Shown piece after piece: positions 36,031 to 47,685 of a stretch of DNA of 64,000 nt. The position numbers were made by a program, and so were the translations under genes. This stretch comes from Benincasa hispida (lineage: Eukaryota > Streptophyta > Magnoliopsida > Cucurbitales > Cucurbitaceae), in contig NC_052357.1 in assembly GCF_009727055.1 (NCBI RefSeq), positions 83,056,156 to 83,120,155 on the forward strand, given 5' to 3'. Positions within the stretch are counted from its first letter, which is position 1. Each line of letters opens with the position of its first letter. The notes beneath the pieces were generated by a model. It was not told the origin of the DNA and made no database searches. It saw only the letters and a list, made by a program, of their open reading frames with translations.

Positions 36031-37782
36031 CTTTATGAGACATTGTTTAATATTTGCTTATCTCATTGCAAATCAATGATGCTACTTCGCATCTTTGTAC
36101 AATTTTGTGGGGATTGGGATGAGTCCATAAGAAATTATGTTAGAGGTCATATGAAAGGTCTGAAAGTCGAAAATGATATAACAATATGTGAATTAGTGAG
36201 TATTATGCACCAACGACTTAATATTGATCCAGATATGTTATACACATTAAATGTTGTTAGAATTTATTGGTCTCAACTTCCCCAATTGACATAATCAATG
36301 GGAGGACCTTAGCTTTTTTTAGAAGGAAGTGATGCACCCCGAATGTCATTATTTGTATAAATTGCACCTTGCAAAAGTCATGGAGTGCACATAAACGATA
36401 TGTATCAACATTGTAATCTAATTGATCAACCCATTTTAACCAGTCAAAACTTTGGGTTTGTAACCATTCTAACATATAATATTCACACCATGTCTTCACT
36501 GGATGATCATATTAAGCCATGTAACTTGGAGGATAACTGAAGTGAAGCTTGGTTTGGTCACAACAGTGAACCCAGATATACTTCACAGTTTGATACTGAA
36601 CATGGATATGGACAATCTTCAGGACCACAAACTTCTCCAACACCTTACATCCATGTTCCAACCCCACCTGCTCCGTCCCACCAGTTGTGAGGCCTTCGGT
36701 TCAAATGCGTTTCATCGTTCCAACCCAACCATTTGTAGATATACCCAAACCATCAGATGGTCGATCATATGACGACCTCATCACAATACTTCATGACTGT
36801 CTGAGTGACGAGGATATGAAGGTCGGTCAAATTTTCTTTTCGAAATATGATTTGTCAGTTAAGTTATCAATGCTTGCAATAAGAAAGAACTTTGACTATC
36901 GTATAAAAAAATCAACAAAGAGCTTGCTAACTATCCAATGTTTGGTTGAGGAATGCAAGTGGAGGGCCCGTAAAAAATAAATAAAAGAAAGTGATTCCTT
37001 CAAAGTGATGAAATATCCAAGTTAACATACATGTTCTCTTAAAATGTGAATGGGTAATCATCGAGAAGCAAAAAGTTGGATTATTGGACACTTAATCAAG
37101 TCCAAATACGAACAAGTTGGTCAAAGATACCGCCCGAGGGATATAATTGAAGATGTCCGACGAGATTATGAAGTGAACATAAGTTACAGGTGGGCTTCTT
37201 GCACTAGAGAATATGGATTGGTGTTCGTATGAAGGCTGTCAGAAGGATCATATGGCGAGGCATTTAAGCTTGCAAATCTAGATACAATCTTTGAGGTTAA
37301 AGTAGAAGACGGGCAATAGTTTAAGTACGTCTTCATGACACTAGGGGTAACGACCGGATCCTTACACATTATGATCCGACCGCTACGACATGCATACTTA
37401 GACTTTTCTATCATGAAATGAGTTTTGGTGAAAATTTCAAAGAACATATCTAAATTTTTATTAATTAGATAGAAAAGCTATATAAAAAGTTTATTTATCA
37501 AAACACCAGGATCTATAAAACATTTGCGTGGTGGTACAAAATGCATATGCCTATGATAGTGAGTTTGATGGTTGGCCATTTGAGCGATGTCCAATTCTGC
37601 CATCTACGCTGTATTCTTACCTACAAAGTCTGTAAAAATATAAGATGAATATATAATATACCCAGTAAGTAGTTCTCACGTAGGGTAGTGACCAAATGCA
37701 CAATCACCAGCAACATGTCATGAAAACATATGCTCGGGATAAAAAACGTATAATAACATGTAGTGGTCGGTTATGCTTCCAA

Positions 37783-38095
37783 CATAAATCTCTCCACCCT
37801 GATAGGAAGATGAGGACTTAAGCGAAAACTAACCCATCTGATGATTAGTGGGTCATGCAGTCAGTAGGGCTAGAGTCGCATCCAACATCAACCATTAGCA
37901 TAAACGTAATATTGGACTAGAGGGGTGCAACCATACATACCCTGCCAACCCATAAATTTCTCCGCCCTAATAAGAAGATGAGGACTTAAGCGGAAACTAA
38001 CCCATCTGATGATTAACGAGTCATGCAGTCAGTAGGGCCAAAGTTGCATCCAACATCAACCATTAACATAAACGTAAGGTTAGACTGGAAGCATA
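37783..38095. repeat. Tandem duplication, period about 168 bp
   Basis: Two copies share GATGAGGACTTAAGCG, ACTAACCCATCTGATGATTA and GCATCCAACATCAACCATTA with few changes. They are part of the gypsy-type LTR, where such internal duplications are common. Confidence 0.8.
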
Positions 38096-38689
38096 ACTTA
38101 CACCTAATTAAAACTTGATTTTTAACGTAATCGTGAACAAACATCATGCATGGGGTCCCTTGTAGAGAAACGTGTTCTAAACATATAATGCAATATAACA
38201 ATGAACATAACTATGCAACATAATAAAGGTACACTACCATAGAACATTTAAAGAGAGGGTGAGATAAACTACTTACCGTGATCTAGTTATTCCTTATTAT
38301 TCTTTATGATTTGATTAGTAGAGCTTTCCCTTTTTAAACTAGAAGGAAATTTGGGTAGTACTTTACCCGAGCTTTTCTCTTTTAGCCTCACAGTACTTCC
38401 TCACTCACACTTACTCTCTCACACGATTCTTTGTTACTGAGATTTGTTTGAGAATGGGTTAAATCTTCAGCAAAGGGTCCTATTTATAGTAGTTTTCAGC
38501 TCTTCTCAGTGTGACAAATCATCCTACAGGTGGCTTCTTTAATTACTTAGGTTTAAGGATTCCTCTCAATAAGACACCTAATTCTTGGCTAACGTTTGCC
38601 CTTACGTCATCATTCTTTGTTTGTATTCAATATTAGGGTTTTTCTATGTATAATCTATAAGACGTGGCCAAATTCAACGCATAATCCAC

Positions 38690-38905
38690 GCTTCTGTCCA
38701 AATCTCGCTCTCTTTGTTCTCAGAATCTCGCTCTCTCCAGCTTTCACGTTGGTTTGGCTCTCGCGACTTTCGCTCTCGCTGTCGCTGTCGCTGGTCGCGC
38801 TCTCGCTCTCGCTCCCGTTCTCGCTCTCGCTCTCGCTCCTGCTCTTGCTCTTGCTTTCGCTCCTGCTCCCGCTCTTTCCTACTGTCTCGCTAAGAATCTC
38901 GCTCT
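38690..38905. repeat. TCTCGC-rich simple repeat
   Basis: This is an imperfect run of CTCTCGCT/CTGTCGCT hexamers. Open frames across it encode only Ser/Glu- or Leu-Ser-rich low complexity. Confidence 0.8.
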
Positions 38906-40429
38906 CTCCAATGTTCTCTCCAATCTCGCTAGTTTTCACGCATGGTTGCCTTCACTGCTTGTGGATTCCACTTCCTCTTTTTAACTCTTTCAAATTTTAA
39001 GAGTATATGGGCAATTAATTCACCTCCAATTCTTCCAATGAGCAGTGCCCAAACAAAAATGTTATCTACTGCCCGTTGTCTCCTGAATTAACTAGCGTCC
39101 AACTTCTAATTAGTCCTCCATGATTCTGCTCCCTCATTCATTATTTTTGGATAATGAATAAATTTCCAAATAATCGAATAAATTTTCAATTTCCAATTAT
39201 TCATTTTTTTTCCTTCTAAATTTCCACCCCTTTAAATAAAATTTCGTCCTGCTTAATATTTGACATTTAATTTCCTATATGCGTACAAATCTGGGTCGTT
39301 ACACTTGGTCTGTGTATCAGAGGTTTTTTGAATTGCATCCGCCCAATAGTCATTGTTGATGGGACCCATTTGCACGAGAAATACAAAGGTGTGTTATTAA
39401 ATAGCAATGTATAACGATGACAATAATAACATATATCCTATCGCCTTCAGTGTTGTAGATGGTGAGAATAATGCATCAGGGACTTAGTTTATTTAAAGGC
39501 TTCGACAAGAGACATTCCGAATTTAGTGATTATATTAGATCGTCACATCTCAATTGCAAAGGTTGTCTCAAGTATATTCCCTGATGCATTTCATGCCCTA
39601 TGTATGTACCATATTCGAATCAATTTGACTGACAAATTTAAGAATAAGGACATAATCCGATACTTCTACCTAACGAAGAAATGTGACGGCCTATCTTGAG
39701 AAGACTGGATTACAACAGTGGGTAAGGGTTTATCAAGTCCATTGTAGGTATGATAAGATGACGACAAATATAGTAGAATGCCTCAATGGAGTGTTGAAAG
39801 ATGCACGAGAACTACCAATCACATAAGTATTAGAGCATATCCGTGAGTGGCTACAAAGTTGGTTCTATATCCGACGTACACATGTAATGACATGCACAAG
39901 CATTGTAACTGATTACGAATGAGTATTCTTAAGGAATCGAAATTGATGTTTAGAACATATCGTGTTTCCCCGATGGACATGCATATAATTAATGTGGACA
40001 ATGGATATTTGAGGGGATTGGTTGATCTTCGTTTACGGACATGTACTTGTATGAAGTTTAATTGCATTGAGGTCCCGTACTCCCATGCAAAATCTACAGT
40101 GACCCTTATAAACATTAATGTTCAAACATTATGCGTAAAATGCTTTACCGTCAAGTGTGTACTTGTTGCTTACACCGAACCAATATTCCTATTGGACATA
40201 GACAAGAATTGAGTCGAATACCAGATTTTAAAGACTTTGAAATTCTATCACCACGAAAGGTAGCAAGTGTCATCGATGTCAAATCGTTAGAATACCTTCT
40301 ACTGGAGATGAGCCATGTCAAATACATAGGTCTACACGATGTAATCAGAGAGAACATATCATGAAAACGTGCAGACAATCATTAATAACACCTAGCACTA
40401 GCCTATCTAGGCTCAACGATATGTAATTT

Positions 40430-40780
40430 GTATGCGATCAATTTGTTATAAATGAAGGGCAATCACTTAGTTATTTATGGGTGATCGCTTAGTTATTTAT
40501 AGGTGATCACTTAGTTATTTATAGATGATCACTTAGTTATTTATATACAATCACTTAGTTATTTATGGTTGATCGCTTAGTTATGTGTGATCATTTAATT
40601 CGATCTATGTGATTGTTTAGTTATTTCTATGCGATCGCTTTATTATTTGTATGCGATTACTTTGGTATTTGTATGCGATATTCTAGTTATTATGTGTGAT
40701 CGTTTACTCAGATATATACGACCGTTTAGTTAGTTTTGGGTGATTGATTAGTTATTTATTTTCTTAGTTAAATGTATAGT
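40430..40780. repeat. GATCG repeat, stretch 2
   Basis: About 15 units of the form TTATTTATGGGTGATCGCTTAG, period about 21-24 bp, lie between the 3' end of the transposase and the 3' end of the convergent Ulp1 gene. Confidence 0.8.
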
Positions 40781-40798
40781 ACAATTTGAATTCTATTA

Positions 40799-42150
40799 TC
40801 ATAGATATTTATTTGCCCACAACTGGGCAACATATTGTTTCCTATACAATGCCATATTAGCTTGTGTTAAGCTAGCCTTATCAACATCAGTTACACAATA
40901 TTTTATAAATTTAGTACAAAAAATGCCACAGTCTAAAGACTTGCCCTCTTGGAGGGTCACCTTCGATCTCTTCCCTTCTCATTGCCCATACTTGAACCTC
41001 CATGTTGAATGTCGAATTAGACAAAAATCAACATCGAAGTTATTGCTTTGGCCACGAGCTGAAGATAATCATAAATTATGTCGCTATCGATGTAGTTCGG
41101 CATGGAGTCAAATACAAAGATCGTGCACCTCTCCAAATCAATGGAAAGCATAAACTAATGTTGTTTGATGTTGATTGGCCCAAATACGAAGTCAACATCC
41201 ATCCATACTGGCTTGTATTCTTTATATTATCCAAGCACATAGTCAATAAAGAAGTGAGAGTCCACCCAAAACCTCATTTGTGTTTCACTATCCAACCAAC
41301 CTTCCACTTTGCCATTCTCTGTTTCAAAACCTTCTGACAGAATCTTAGAAGCAATTCCCTTTGGCTCCATCAAAACATTCTGGGAAAGGCAAGATGTAAA
41401 TACATGGTTGAGTGAAGAGTAGTTTCAATAAATATGTGAAATTTCTATACCATGAAGTTCGAATCAATCACTGTGAATCAATACTTGCATATGTCAAGTT
41501 TTGAGTGCAACTTATGATGTACGTGCATCAATAGGAGATCCACAATCTTCTCCAACAAAGAAAAATATAATTATAACTACTGTAAATTATAAATGATTAT
41601 GTAGAATTATCTTAAAGATTGTGTATAATTTCCTAAATGATCGTGTAGAATTATCTTAGCGATCGTTGGGAGCTTTCTACGCGATCGCCAAAACTTTTCT
41701 ATGCGATCATTTCGTAATGTCTACATGATCGTTTAGACTTTTCTATGCGATAGTTTATAAAGATTTTAACGATCGTTTAGAAACTTATAAACGATTTATT
41801 AGAATTTTCTAAACGATTGATTATGGTTAATGAATTAAAAGAAATACTCACGTCTCCAAACACCCATGTGTGTCTGCTTAAGTGTTTTGAAGAAATCTTG
41901 GTCCTAAAGGTATATATTACCGTTCGCTCCTCATTTATGGTTTTAGGATGACTTTTCCATTTCTTGCATTTATTCCACAGAACATCTGGGACTGGGAAGC
42001 ATGAGTCATAAGAACTAACGATCCTTATGGAAAATTCAGGTATAGGGACCAAGGGATTCAGATTGATAATACTAGTGGTTAGTTTCAATCCTACTATAGG
42101 TGATTGAGCTTCTTGAGATTGGGGTTGAGAAGATTTAGAAGGTGAATGAG
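40799..42150 (-). pseudogene. Ulp1-like cysteine protease C-terminal domain (MULE-2 passenger)
   Basis: On minus, from about 42090: RHTWVFGDVSISFNS, then near 41220 KPVWMDVDFVFGPINIKQH followed directly by a stop, then LSIDLERCTIFVFDSMPNYI, and finally GKSLDCGIFCTKFIKYC and a tail QYVAQLWANKYL ending with TGA at 40799-40801. His, Asp (FDS) and Cys (DCG) match the Ulp1/SENP catalytic triad. The codon after the His, normally Trp, is a stop here, so the domain is dead. SUMO-protease-like genes of this kind are typical MULE passengers. Frames are broken by further introns and repeats. Confidence 0.7.
41590..41830. repeat. GATCG repeat, stretch 3
   Basis: Units such as TTATCTTAGCGATCGTTGGG and TTTCTACGCGATCGCC lie within the Ulp1 gene region, probably in a former intron. 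Confidence 0.75.
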
Positions 42151-42828
42151 GTGGTTAAGGATCACTTGAAAGGGAGGGAGAGGGGGGGGATCACTAGAAA
42201 GAGAATCTCCCATTTTCCCGCTTTTCACATCCTCAGGTGTAAACTTGGTTGTTTTTTTCCTTTTCTAGCGCTCGTGGTCGTTTTTATCCTACATTTTAAT
42301 TATAAATCGGTGATAGTACAATGTTAAGATAACTAACTTATGCAATAGCCTTACCTTGACTCCAGTGGCATCATTTTGAGTTGAAGACACAACCTTGGCT
42401 GAATTCGAATCGAAATGGCCCCTAAGATTGAATGCTTGAGTGGGGAGTTCATGTATTTCATAAGCGGTGTGATGAACTAGCTATTCACTAATAATTGGAT
42501 CATTGACGGCAGTGTCCATCAATTCAAATATTGGAGACGGTTCTTGAGTTTTGGATTGCTCACTAATCATCCCAACTGGTTCATTGACATGTTCATCTAC
42601 ACTAGTTTGAGGGGGATATTCTTCATGTTTTTTATAGGTATTGTTACCATCATTATTATTATCATCACGAAAAATTCCCTCATTATTTTTCCTTTCATCA
42701 TGACGAGTCCTTATATTATTACTATCCTGAACAAATCAAACGAAATATTTTGTTAAGCGAGGTAATCAATTAAGACTATCTAAACGATTGTTTAATAATC
42801 TTAAACGATCGTCTATATTTTCTAAACG

Positions 42829-44777
42829 TATTGGGTTTTATGTCCTAAAACTCGTGGTTTGTAAACAATAAACCTATTTTGTAAATCGATAAAGTTGTTA
42901 TTGAATATATGAATTGCTTATTTCGTTTTTAGAAATAAATCCAATAAACTAAAAGATCCATGACTATTACATGAGTACTTAACTTTATGTGGAGACATAA
43001 GAGTGAATCAGGTTTGAGTAAATAATCAAAATGATCTATAGTATACGAATAAGGTTGGGTGCCTTATTCTGGTAACACTATTGGATGCGACCCACTTTGT
43101 AGTTGTTACAATTTGTTGTAAAGTGCTACAAACGAAGTGATCCTGATTCGTTCATGTATTGACATGAGGAGCGGGGCGTCCTATGCAATGAGTTTGCATA
43201 AGATCGGACCAAGAATTAAGTCACTCTTACTTTATAACGTTGTTTACAGTTTAATACTGACTATTTCAAAACGATAACCTAAGTAACTTTACCTTAATCC
43301 TAAGCTAACTATGAACTTATGTTTATTCGGAATTATTTGCATGGGTGAAGTTGGCTCAAAAGCGTCGGCTCAATAAGTCTCCCATTTCAGGGGTAAGACC
43401 AAGTAGATAGCTGAGGACATATAGTGCAAAACGGAATTCACTCCTACCCGCTTTTAGGGATAATAGAGAAGTTGTTCCCTTAAGTGCTGACTCCGGGTCT
43501 TGAATAAGGGGCCTCACCCTCTCATTGGCACGAGAGAGACTCAGTTTAGTGATTAGACCATAAACCAATTGTTCATTAGAGGATCAGTAGAACTTAAGAA
43601 GCAAGATGTAATCTTGGGGGTAAAACAACTTTTGACCCACTCGTTATTATGAACAACCTGTGAAGGGTTAACTTACTAATCATGGTTATATCGAGTTGAC
43701 ATAATATATCTACAGTGAGGGGAGTGCAACTACTGGGCTTTAGTGGAGTGACTCGGTAGTTAACAAATGGTGATTAATTGGGTTAAAGAGTTTATCCGGT
43801 TAATCGCATATCGTTAGAGCCCATGATATGTAGGTCCATGAGGTCCCCTACTAGCTCATATCAGACTAAACCTTAAAACATTTTAGAGCAAAGCATTAAA
43901 TATATATGATATATTTAACCTAATGTTTAATTATGAATTAAACATAAAGAGAGAGAAAATAGGAGATTTTAAATAAGATTTGAATGTCAAGATTATGAAT
44001 AGGGGAATTCATATAAATTGGGATTAGTGTTGGATTTAATATTAAATTAAATTAATTAATAATTTAATTTAAAAATTGATTATTAGAATTAAATTTGAAG
44101 TAAAATGGAATTGGTCAAAAGTGCATTAAAAGTCAAATTGTTGATTTGGTCAAGAATGCAATGAAGTCAAATTGTTGACTTTAGATTTTTGAAAGTCAAA
44201 AAGTCAAATTTGTTGACTTTGGACTTTGAGAGTCAAAACTTTGACCAAGTTAGTGGAAAGATCCAATATTTCTGAGTGGAAAATTTCAACTATTAAATTG
44301 CTAAGTGTTGTCTTCATTTGAAGACACTTGCCCCACTAAATCCCAGTTAGTAGATTTTTTAGTGTTAAATTCTCATCAAACTCAAAGTTGCATATTTTGT
44401 ATGTAATGGTCTTTAAAAGGGAGTGTTTAAATGAATTTTAAAAACTCTTGGTCATAGTGGAATAGGATGAGATTATGTGATAATCTCATTGTAATTTTCT
44501 CTCAAAGTCTTAACCTTTTCCTCTCCAAATTAGTCACTCACCAGATTCCACCGTCCCGTTTTAAGTTGGAGAATAATTTGGAAGACTCTTGTGGTGGTCT
44601 ACAAACTGTTCGTGAGGAGATTGGAGCGGATTTGAAGAAATTTTGGGGACTACAAAGGTTGTACTTATTAAATCCCCTTTTACTTGTTTTATTAATGCAT
44701 GCTTATCTTTGTAATTAACCTAATTAGAGTACTTTAGATCCGTTTTTTCTTCTGTTGTGCATGTGTTCGTTCCATCA
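42829..44777 (+). mobile_element. Solo LTR inserted in the palindrome array
   Basis: It begins TATTGGGTTTTATGTCCTAA (a decayed TGTTGGG start) and ends GTTCGTTCCATCA. It carries the ordered LTR blocks seen at 1-2400 and 63281-64000 (GGTTGGGTGCCTTATTCTGG, CCTTAATCCTAAGCTAACTA). The flanks AAACG (42824-42828) and AAATG (44778-44782) suggest a 5 bp target duplication inside the repeat array, though the array itself could give this by chance. Tandem AAAGTCAAATTGTTGA segments occur at 44100-44240. No internal domain is present, so recombination to a solo LTR is inferred. Confidence 0.65.
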
Positions 44778-45470
44778 AAATGATCATTTAAGAATGTATA
44801 AACTATCATTTAAAAAATCCAAACGATCATTTAAGACTATCTAAACGATCGTTTAATATCTTAAACTATCGTTTACTATATTTTCTAAACAGTCATTTAA
44901 GAATATGTAAACGACCATTTAGAAAATCCAAATGATCGTTTAAGACCATCTAAACGATCGTCTACTATATTTTCTAAACAGTCATTTAAGAATATATAAA
45001 CGACTATTTAGAAAATCCAAATGATCGTTTAAGACCATCTAAACGATCGTCTAAACAATCGTCTATTATATTTTCTAAACGGTCATTTAAGAATATGTAA
45101 ACGACCATTTAGAAAATCCAAATGATCGTTTAAGACCATCTAAACAATTGTCTATATTTTCTAAACGATCATTTAAAAATATATAAATGATCTTATAGAA
45201 AATCCAAACAATCGTTTAATAATCTTAAATGATCGCCTATCTTTTCTAAATGATCATTTAAGAATTTACAAAAGTTCATTTAGAAAATCCAAACAATCAT
45301 TTAAGACTATCTAAACGACCGTTTAAGATTATCTAGACGATCACCAAAGAATATTTAAACGATCGTTTAGAAAATATAAGCGATCGTTTAGATTATCTAA
45401 ACAATCTTATAAGACTATATAAATGATCGTTACCATTTGAGAATATCTGAACGACTGTACAGAAATACAT
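44778..45470. repeat. GATCG palindrome array, main stretch with higher-order repeat
   Basis: About 700 bp of units built on TAAACGATCGTTTA, a perfect 14 bp palindrome seen intact at 44842-44855, separated by short spacers (AGAATAT, GAAAATCC, GACCATC). A higher-order block starting CTAAACAGTCATTTAAGAAT recurs at about 44885, 44974 and 45075. Many units are decayed at CG to TG or CA. Confidence 0.88.
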
Positions 45471-45511
45471 ACCTCATTCAGATAATGGACTATCATCTTT
45501 ATTTCGTTTAG

Positions 45512-47430
45512 TTATTGGCCCATCAGATGATGTTGGATAGTAAATGTATCTCCCATCTGACGAACCATGGTAGTCAAGTTTGCCATATCTTTGCAAACTT
45601 CTTTAATTTCCTTCCTAAGAACCTTGTAGGATTTGGAATGATGATGTCTTGAGGACTTATGCTGCCTATTTGATGTTTCGTCACGTGCCCTCTTATCCTT
45701 CAAGGGGTTAGTCTAAACCGACATGTAGTTACAGCTCTATGAGGTTAGTCTGAACCGGTATACGTGGTTCCGGCTCTATACGTTGCACATTTACAAGCTG
45801 ATCTACATGGGGTTCATACTCTTCGTGCCCCCCAGAGGACTCGTGAGTATTAATGAAGTGTTTAACCCTTTTAATCCTTCTTTCTCCAACAACATGAACC
45901 ATATTAAGTCCTTCCAGTCGGTCCTCCTTGTACCTTATCTCCTCTGCGCTAGGTACAAGTCTCGACACAACTGTAATCTGTACATAAACAAATGAGCAAG
46001 TAAGAATGAATGAAACTATAAACAAATGAGTAAGTTAGAAGCGATCAGTTACTTACTTTTTTTGGTTGGAAAACTTTATCGCTCAATGATTTATAAGATG
46101 AAGCACGAGAACAAGTCCATCTAAGAATTCTAGGAATTGCAATCTTACTGACTTTGGTGGCTATGAACTTACTTGATGTGGATACAATATCGTAAGCTCA
46201 AACCTATGATATGGGAACTTTATTACACGACATAACACACAGGTTCAATATATATTAAAGTGAATTAGAAACAAAAGTACATACCTGGAATGTAAGTGCG
46301 AATCCCTTTATAAAGTAATATAAGGCACGATGATCATTTTATGTTTTCTTTGAATCATATGCCTCATTCTTTCTGCGCATGATAGTCTTCATGCTATTCA
46401 ATATACGTTTATAAAAGAGAGAAGAGCAGTCGTGATGTACAAAGACTTCATGATCATCGACAATCCCAAATATATTCACATTGAATTGGGTTTTCTTGTC
46501 TTTTCCATTCATCATCGTTTCAATGAATAGTGTCAATACAACCTTGACAACATCTTTATCATTAGTAAAATTGAACTTTTCGAATGTGGTCTCCACATCC
46601 TTGCGAGAACTATCCTTTTCTTTTGGGTTCTTCAGTCCAAGAATGAGTTATCATAGTCTTTCACCACTTGTTACTCTTTCTACTACTCGCCTAGTCGGTC
46701 ACAACCTAATTATCAAGTTAAAATTGTCTTGGAAGAATGTTACCTTCTTCCCTAGAATGTTGAAAGATATAACGTCTGGGTTCACATTTGCTACCTCCCT
46801 TAACAGAAAGTGGTGCAAAAGTTGTCCACTAAAAACAAGATCTATATCCAATAGTGGACCAAAGGTTGTTTTCCTATACAGTCTCATCTGTTCTTCTGTC
46901 AACTTATTCTTAATCACAAAGGCAGTTTTGTGGACGTGGTAAGAGACTGTAGCAGAGAAATATTTCTCAGCAGGGATGTTCATCTTACCAATCTGACAAG
47001 CGTGTACATTACAACAATTAGTAAACAATCGCATAACAAAAATTAAACGATCGCATAACAGATATCTCAACGATTGCATAATAGATATCTCAACAATCAC
47101 GTAATAGTTAGCTAAACGATCGCATAACAGATAGCTATGATATAAACCTAAACGATCACACAATAAATATCTCAACGATCACTTAATATTCTCTATTCTA
47201 TCGCTTAATAATATCTAAATGCTCGCTTAATATTCTCTAAACGCTCGCTTAGTATTTTTTATCTGATCACTTAGTATTCTCTCAACGATCAATTTCGAAT
47301 GAATACGCGATTAAACCATAAAAGATAGTCAAACCTCGAATATCAACATGCATTCTTCAAGAAGAAGAGTCTGATATCTTTCAAATCACGACGACAATGG
47401 CAAGTACGTAGAAACGACTAGCGAGAATCC
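45512..47430 (-). pseudogene. DUF1985-type gene body (N-terminal part of the Ulp1 fusion)
   Basis: On minus, from about 46990: KYFSATVSYHVHKTAFVI, TTFGPLLDIDLVFSGQLLHH, FLLREVANVNPDVISFN, then FEKFNFTNDKDVVKVVLTLF and NSMKTIMRRKNEAYDSK (46596-46339). This is the DUF1985 domain that precedes Ulp1 in plant MULE passenger genes. Later frames (46025-45729 and 45703-45512) give a charged linker (RREIKEVCKDMANL-like coiled coil). Frameshifts and stops separate the blocks, for example near 46600 and 46340. With the Ulp1 domain it would form one multi-exon gene convergent with the transposase. Confidence 0.65.
47015..47310. repeat. GATCG repeat, stretch 5
   Basis: Units such as GCATAACAGATATCTCAACGAT and AACGATCGCATAACA lie in what should be the first intron of the DUF1985/Ulp1 gene. 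Confidence 0.75.
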
Positions 47431-47685
47431 TGCAAGGAGTGCTCAACTAAAGTTCGAAGAGAAAACAAGAGAAAATTTGAAAGAAAATTCTTCGAAGAGA
47501 AATGTTTTGAGAAGGAAATGAAGGAAATAAAGGGACCTATCATTGTAAAGTATTCGTAGAGGTGCGCGGATACCAAACGGTATGAAGGTTTTTTAAAATT
47601 GTGGGTAATTTTGGAATTTCGTATAGAATAGATCATTGGTAGAAAAGATTTTAGTTTTGAGGCCATTTTGTGAAAATTTTCATCC

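Larger units (their letters stand above)
37346..39303 (-). mobile_element. Solo LTR (gypsy-type) inside MULE-2 transposase
   Basis: On minus it begins TGTAACGACCCAGATTTG and ends near GGATCCGGTCGTTACC, giving complementary tips GTAACGACC/GGTCGTTAC. The flanks CTAGG (37341-37345) and CTTGG (39304-39308) look like a 5 bp target duplication with one change. It splits the transposase between FMTLG and GLCIRGF, and skipping it joins conserved motifs. No gag or pol is present. The LTR carries a tandem duplication and a TCTCGC tract. Confidence 0.6.
36043..40375 (+). pseudogene. MuDR-type MULE transposase (MULE-2), broken
   Basis: The N-terminal region has GDWDESIRNYVRGHMKGLKV and ITICELVSIMHQRLNIDPD (36100-36250). 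The MuDR domain follows (36770-36980: MKVGQIFFSKYDLSVKLSML, AIRKNFDYRIKKSTKS, ECKWRAR). A motif with RDIIEDVRRDYEVNISY lies at 37120-37190. The core restarts after a solo LTR with CIRGFLNCIRPIVIVDGTHL (about 39310-39370), where the DG is the catalytic first Asp region. FPDAFHALCMYHIRINL is at 39580-39620. The SWIM finger CTCMKFNCIEVPYSHA is at 40040-40090, and a tail has PIGHRQELSRIPDFKDFEIL. Stops and frameshifts are many. Confidence 0.75.
35321..47685. mobile_element. Large Mutator-like element carrying a Ulp1/DUF1985 gene (MULE-2)
   Basis: The ends are long inverted repeats. GGAAAAATTTCACGAAATG at 35321, with CTACCATATT, TATCATTGATATT and TTATCCCCAATTTTAAAAA downstream, pairs with the reverse complement of 47580-47685 (GGATGAAAATTTTCACAAAA, CTACCAATGATC, TTACCCACAATTTTAAAAAA). 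A clean 9 bp target duplication was not found, so the ends are approximate. Inside lie a MuDR-type transposase on plus (36043-40375) and a DUF1985 plus Ulp1-protease gene on minus (47430-40799), both broken. Two solo LTRs interrupt it (37346-39303 and 42829-44777), and five stretches of palindrome-based repeats sit in its noncoding parts. This gene content matches cucurbit CUMULE-type elements known from melon. Confidence 0.75.

Noticed and set aside
38596..39000. Leu/Ser-rich frame on plus and Glu/Ser-rich frame on minus
   Set aside because: Both translate an imperfect TCTCGC simple repeat inside a solo LTR.
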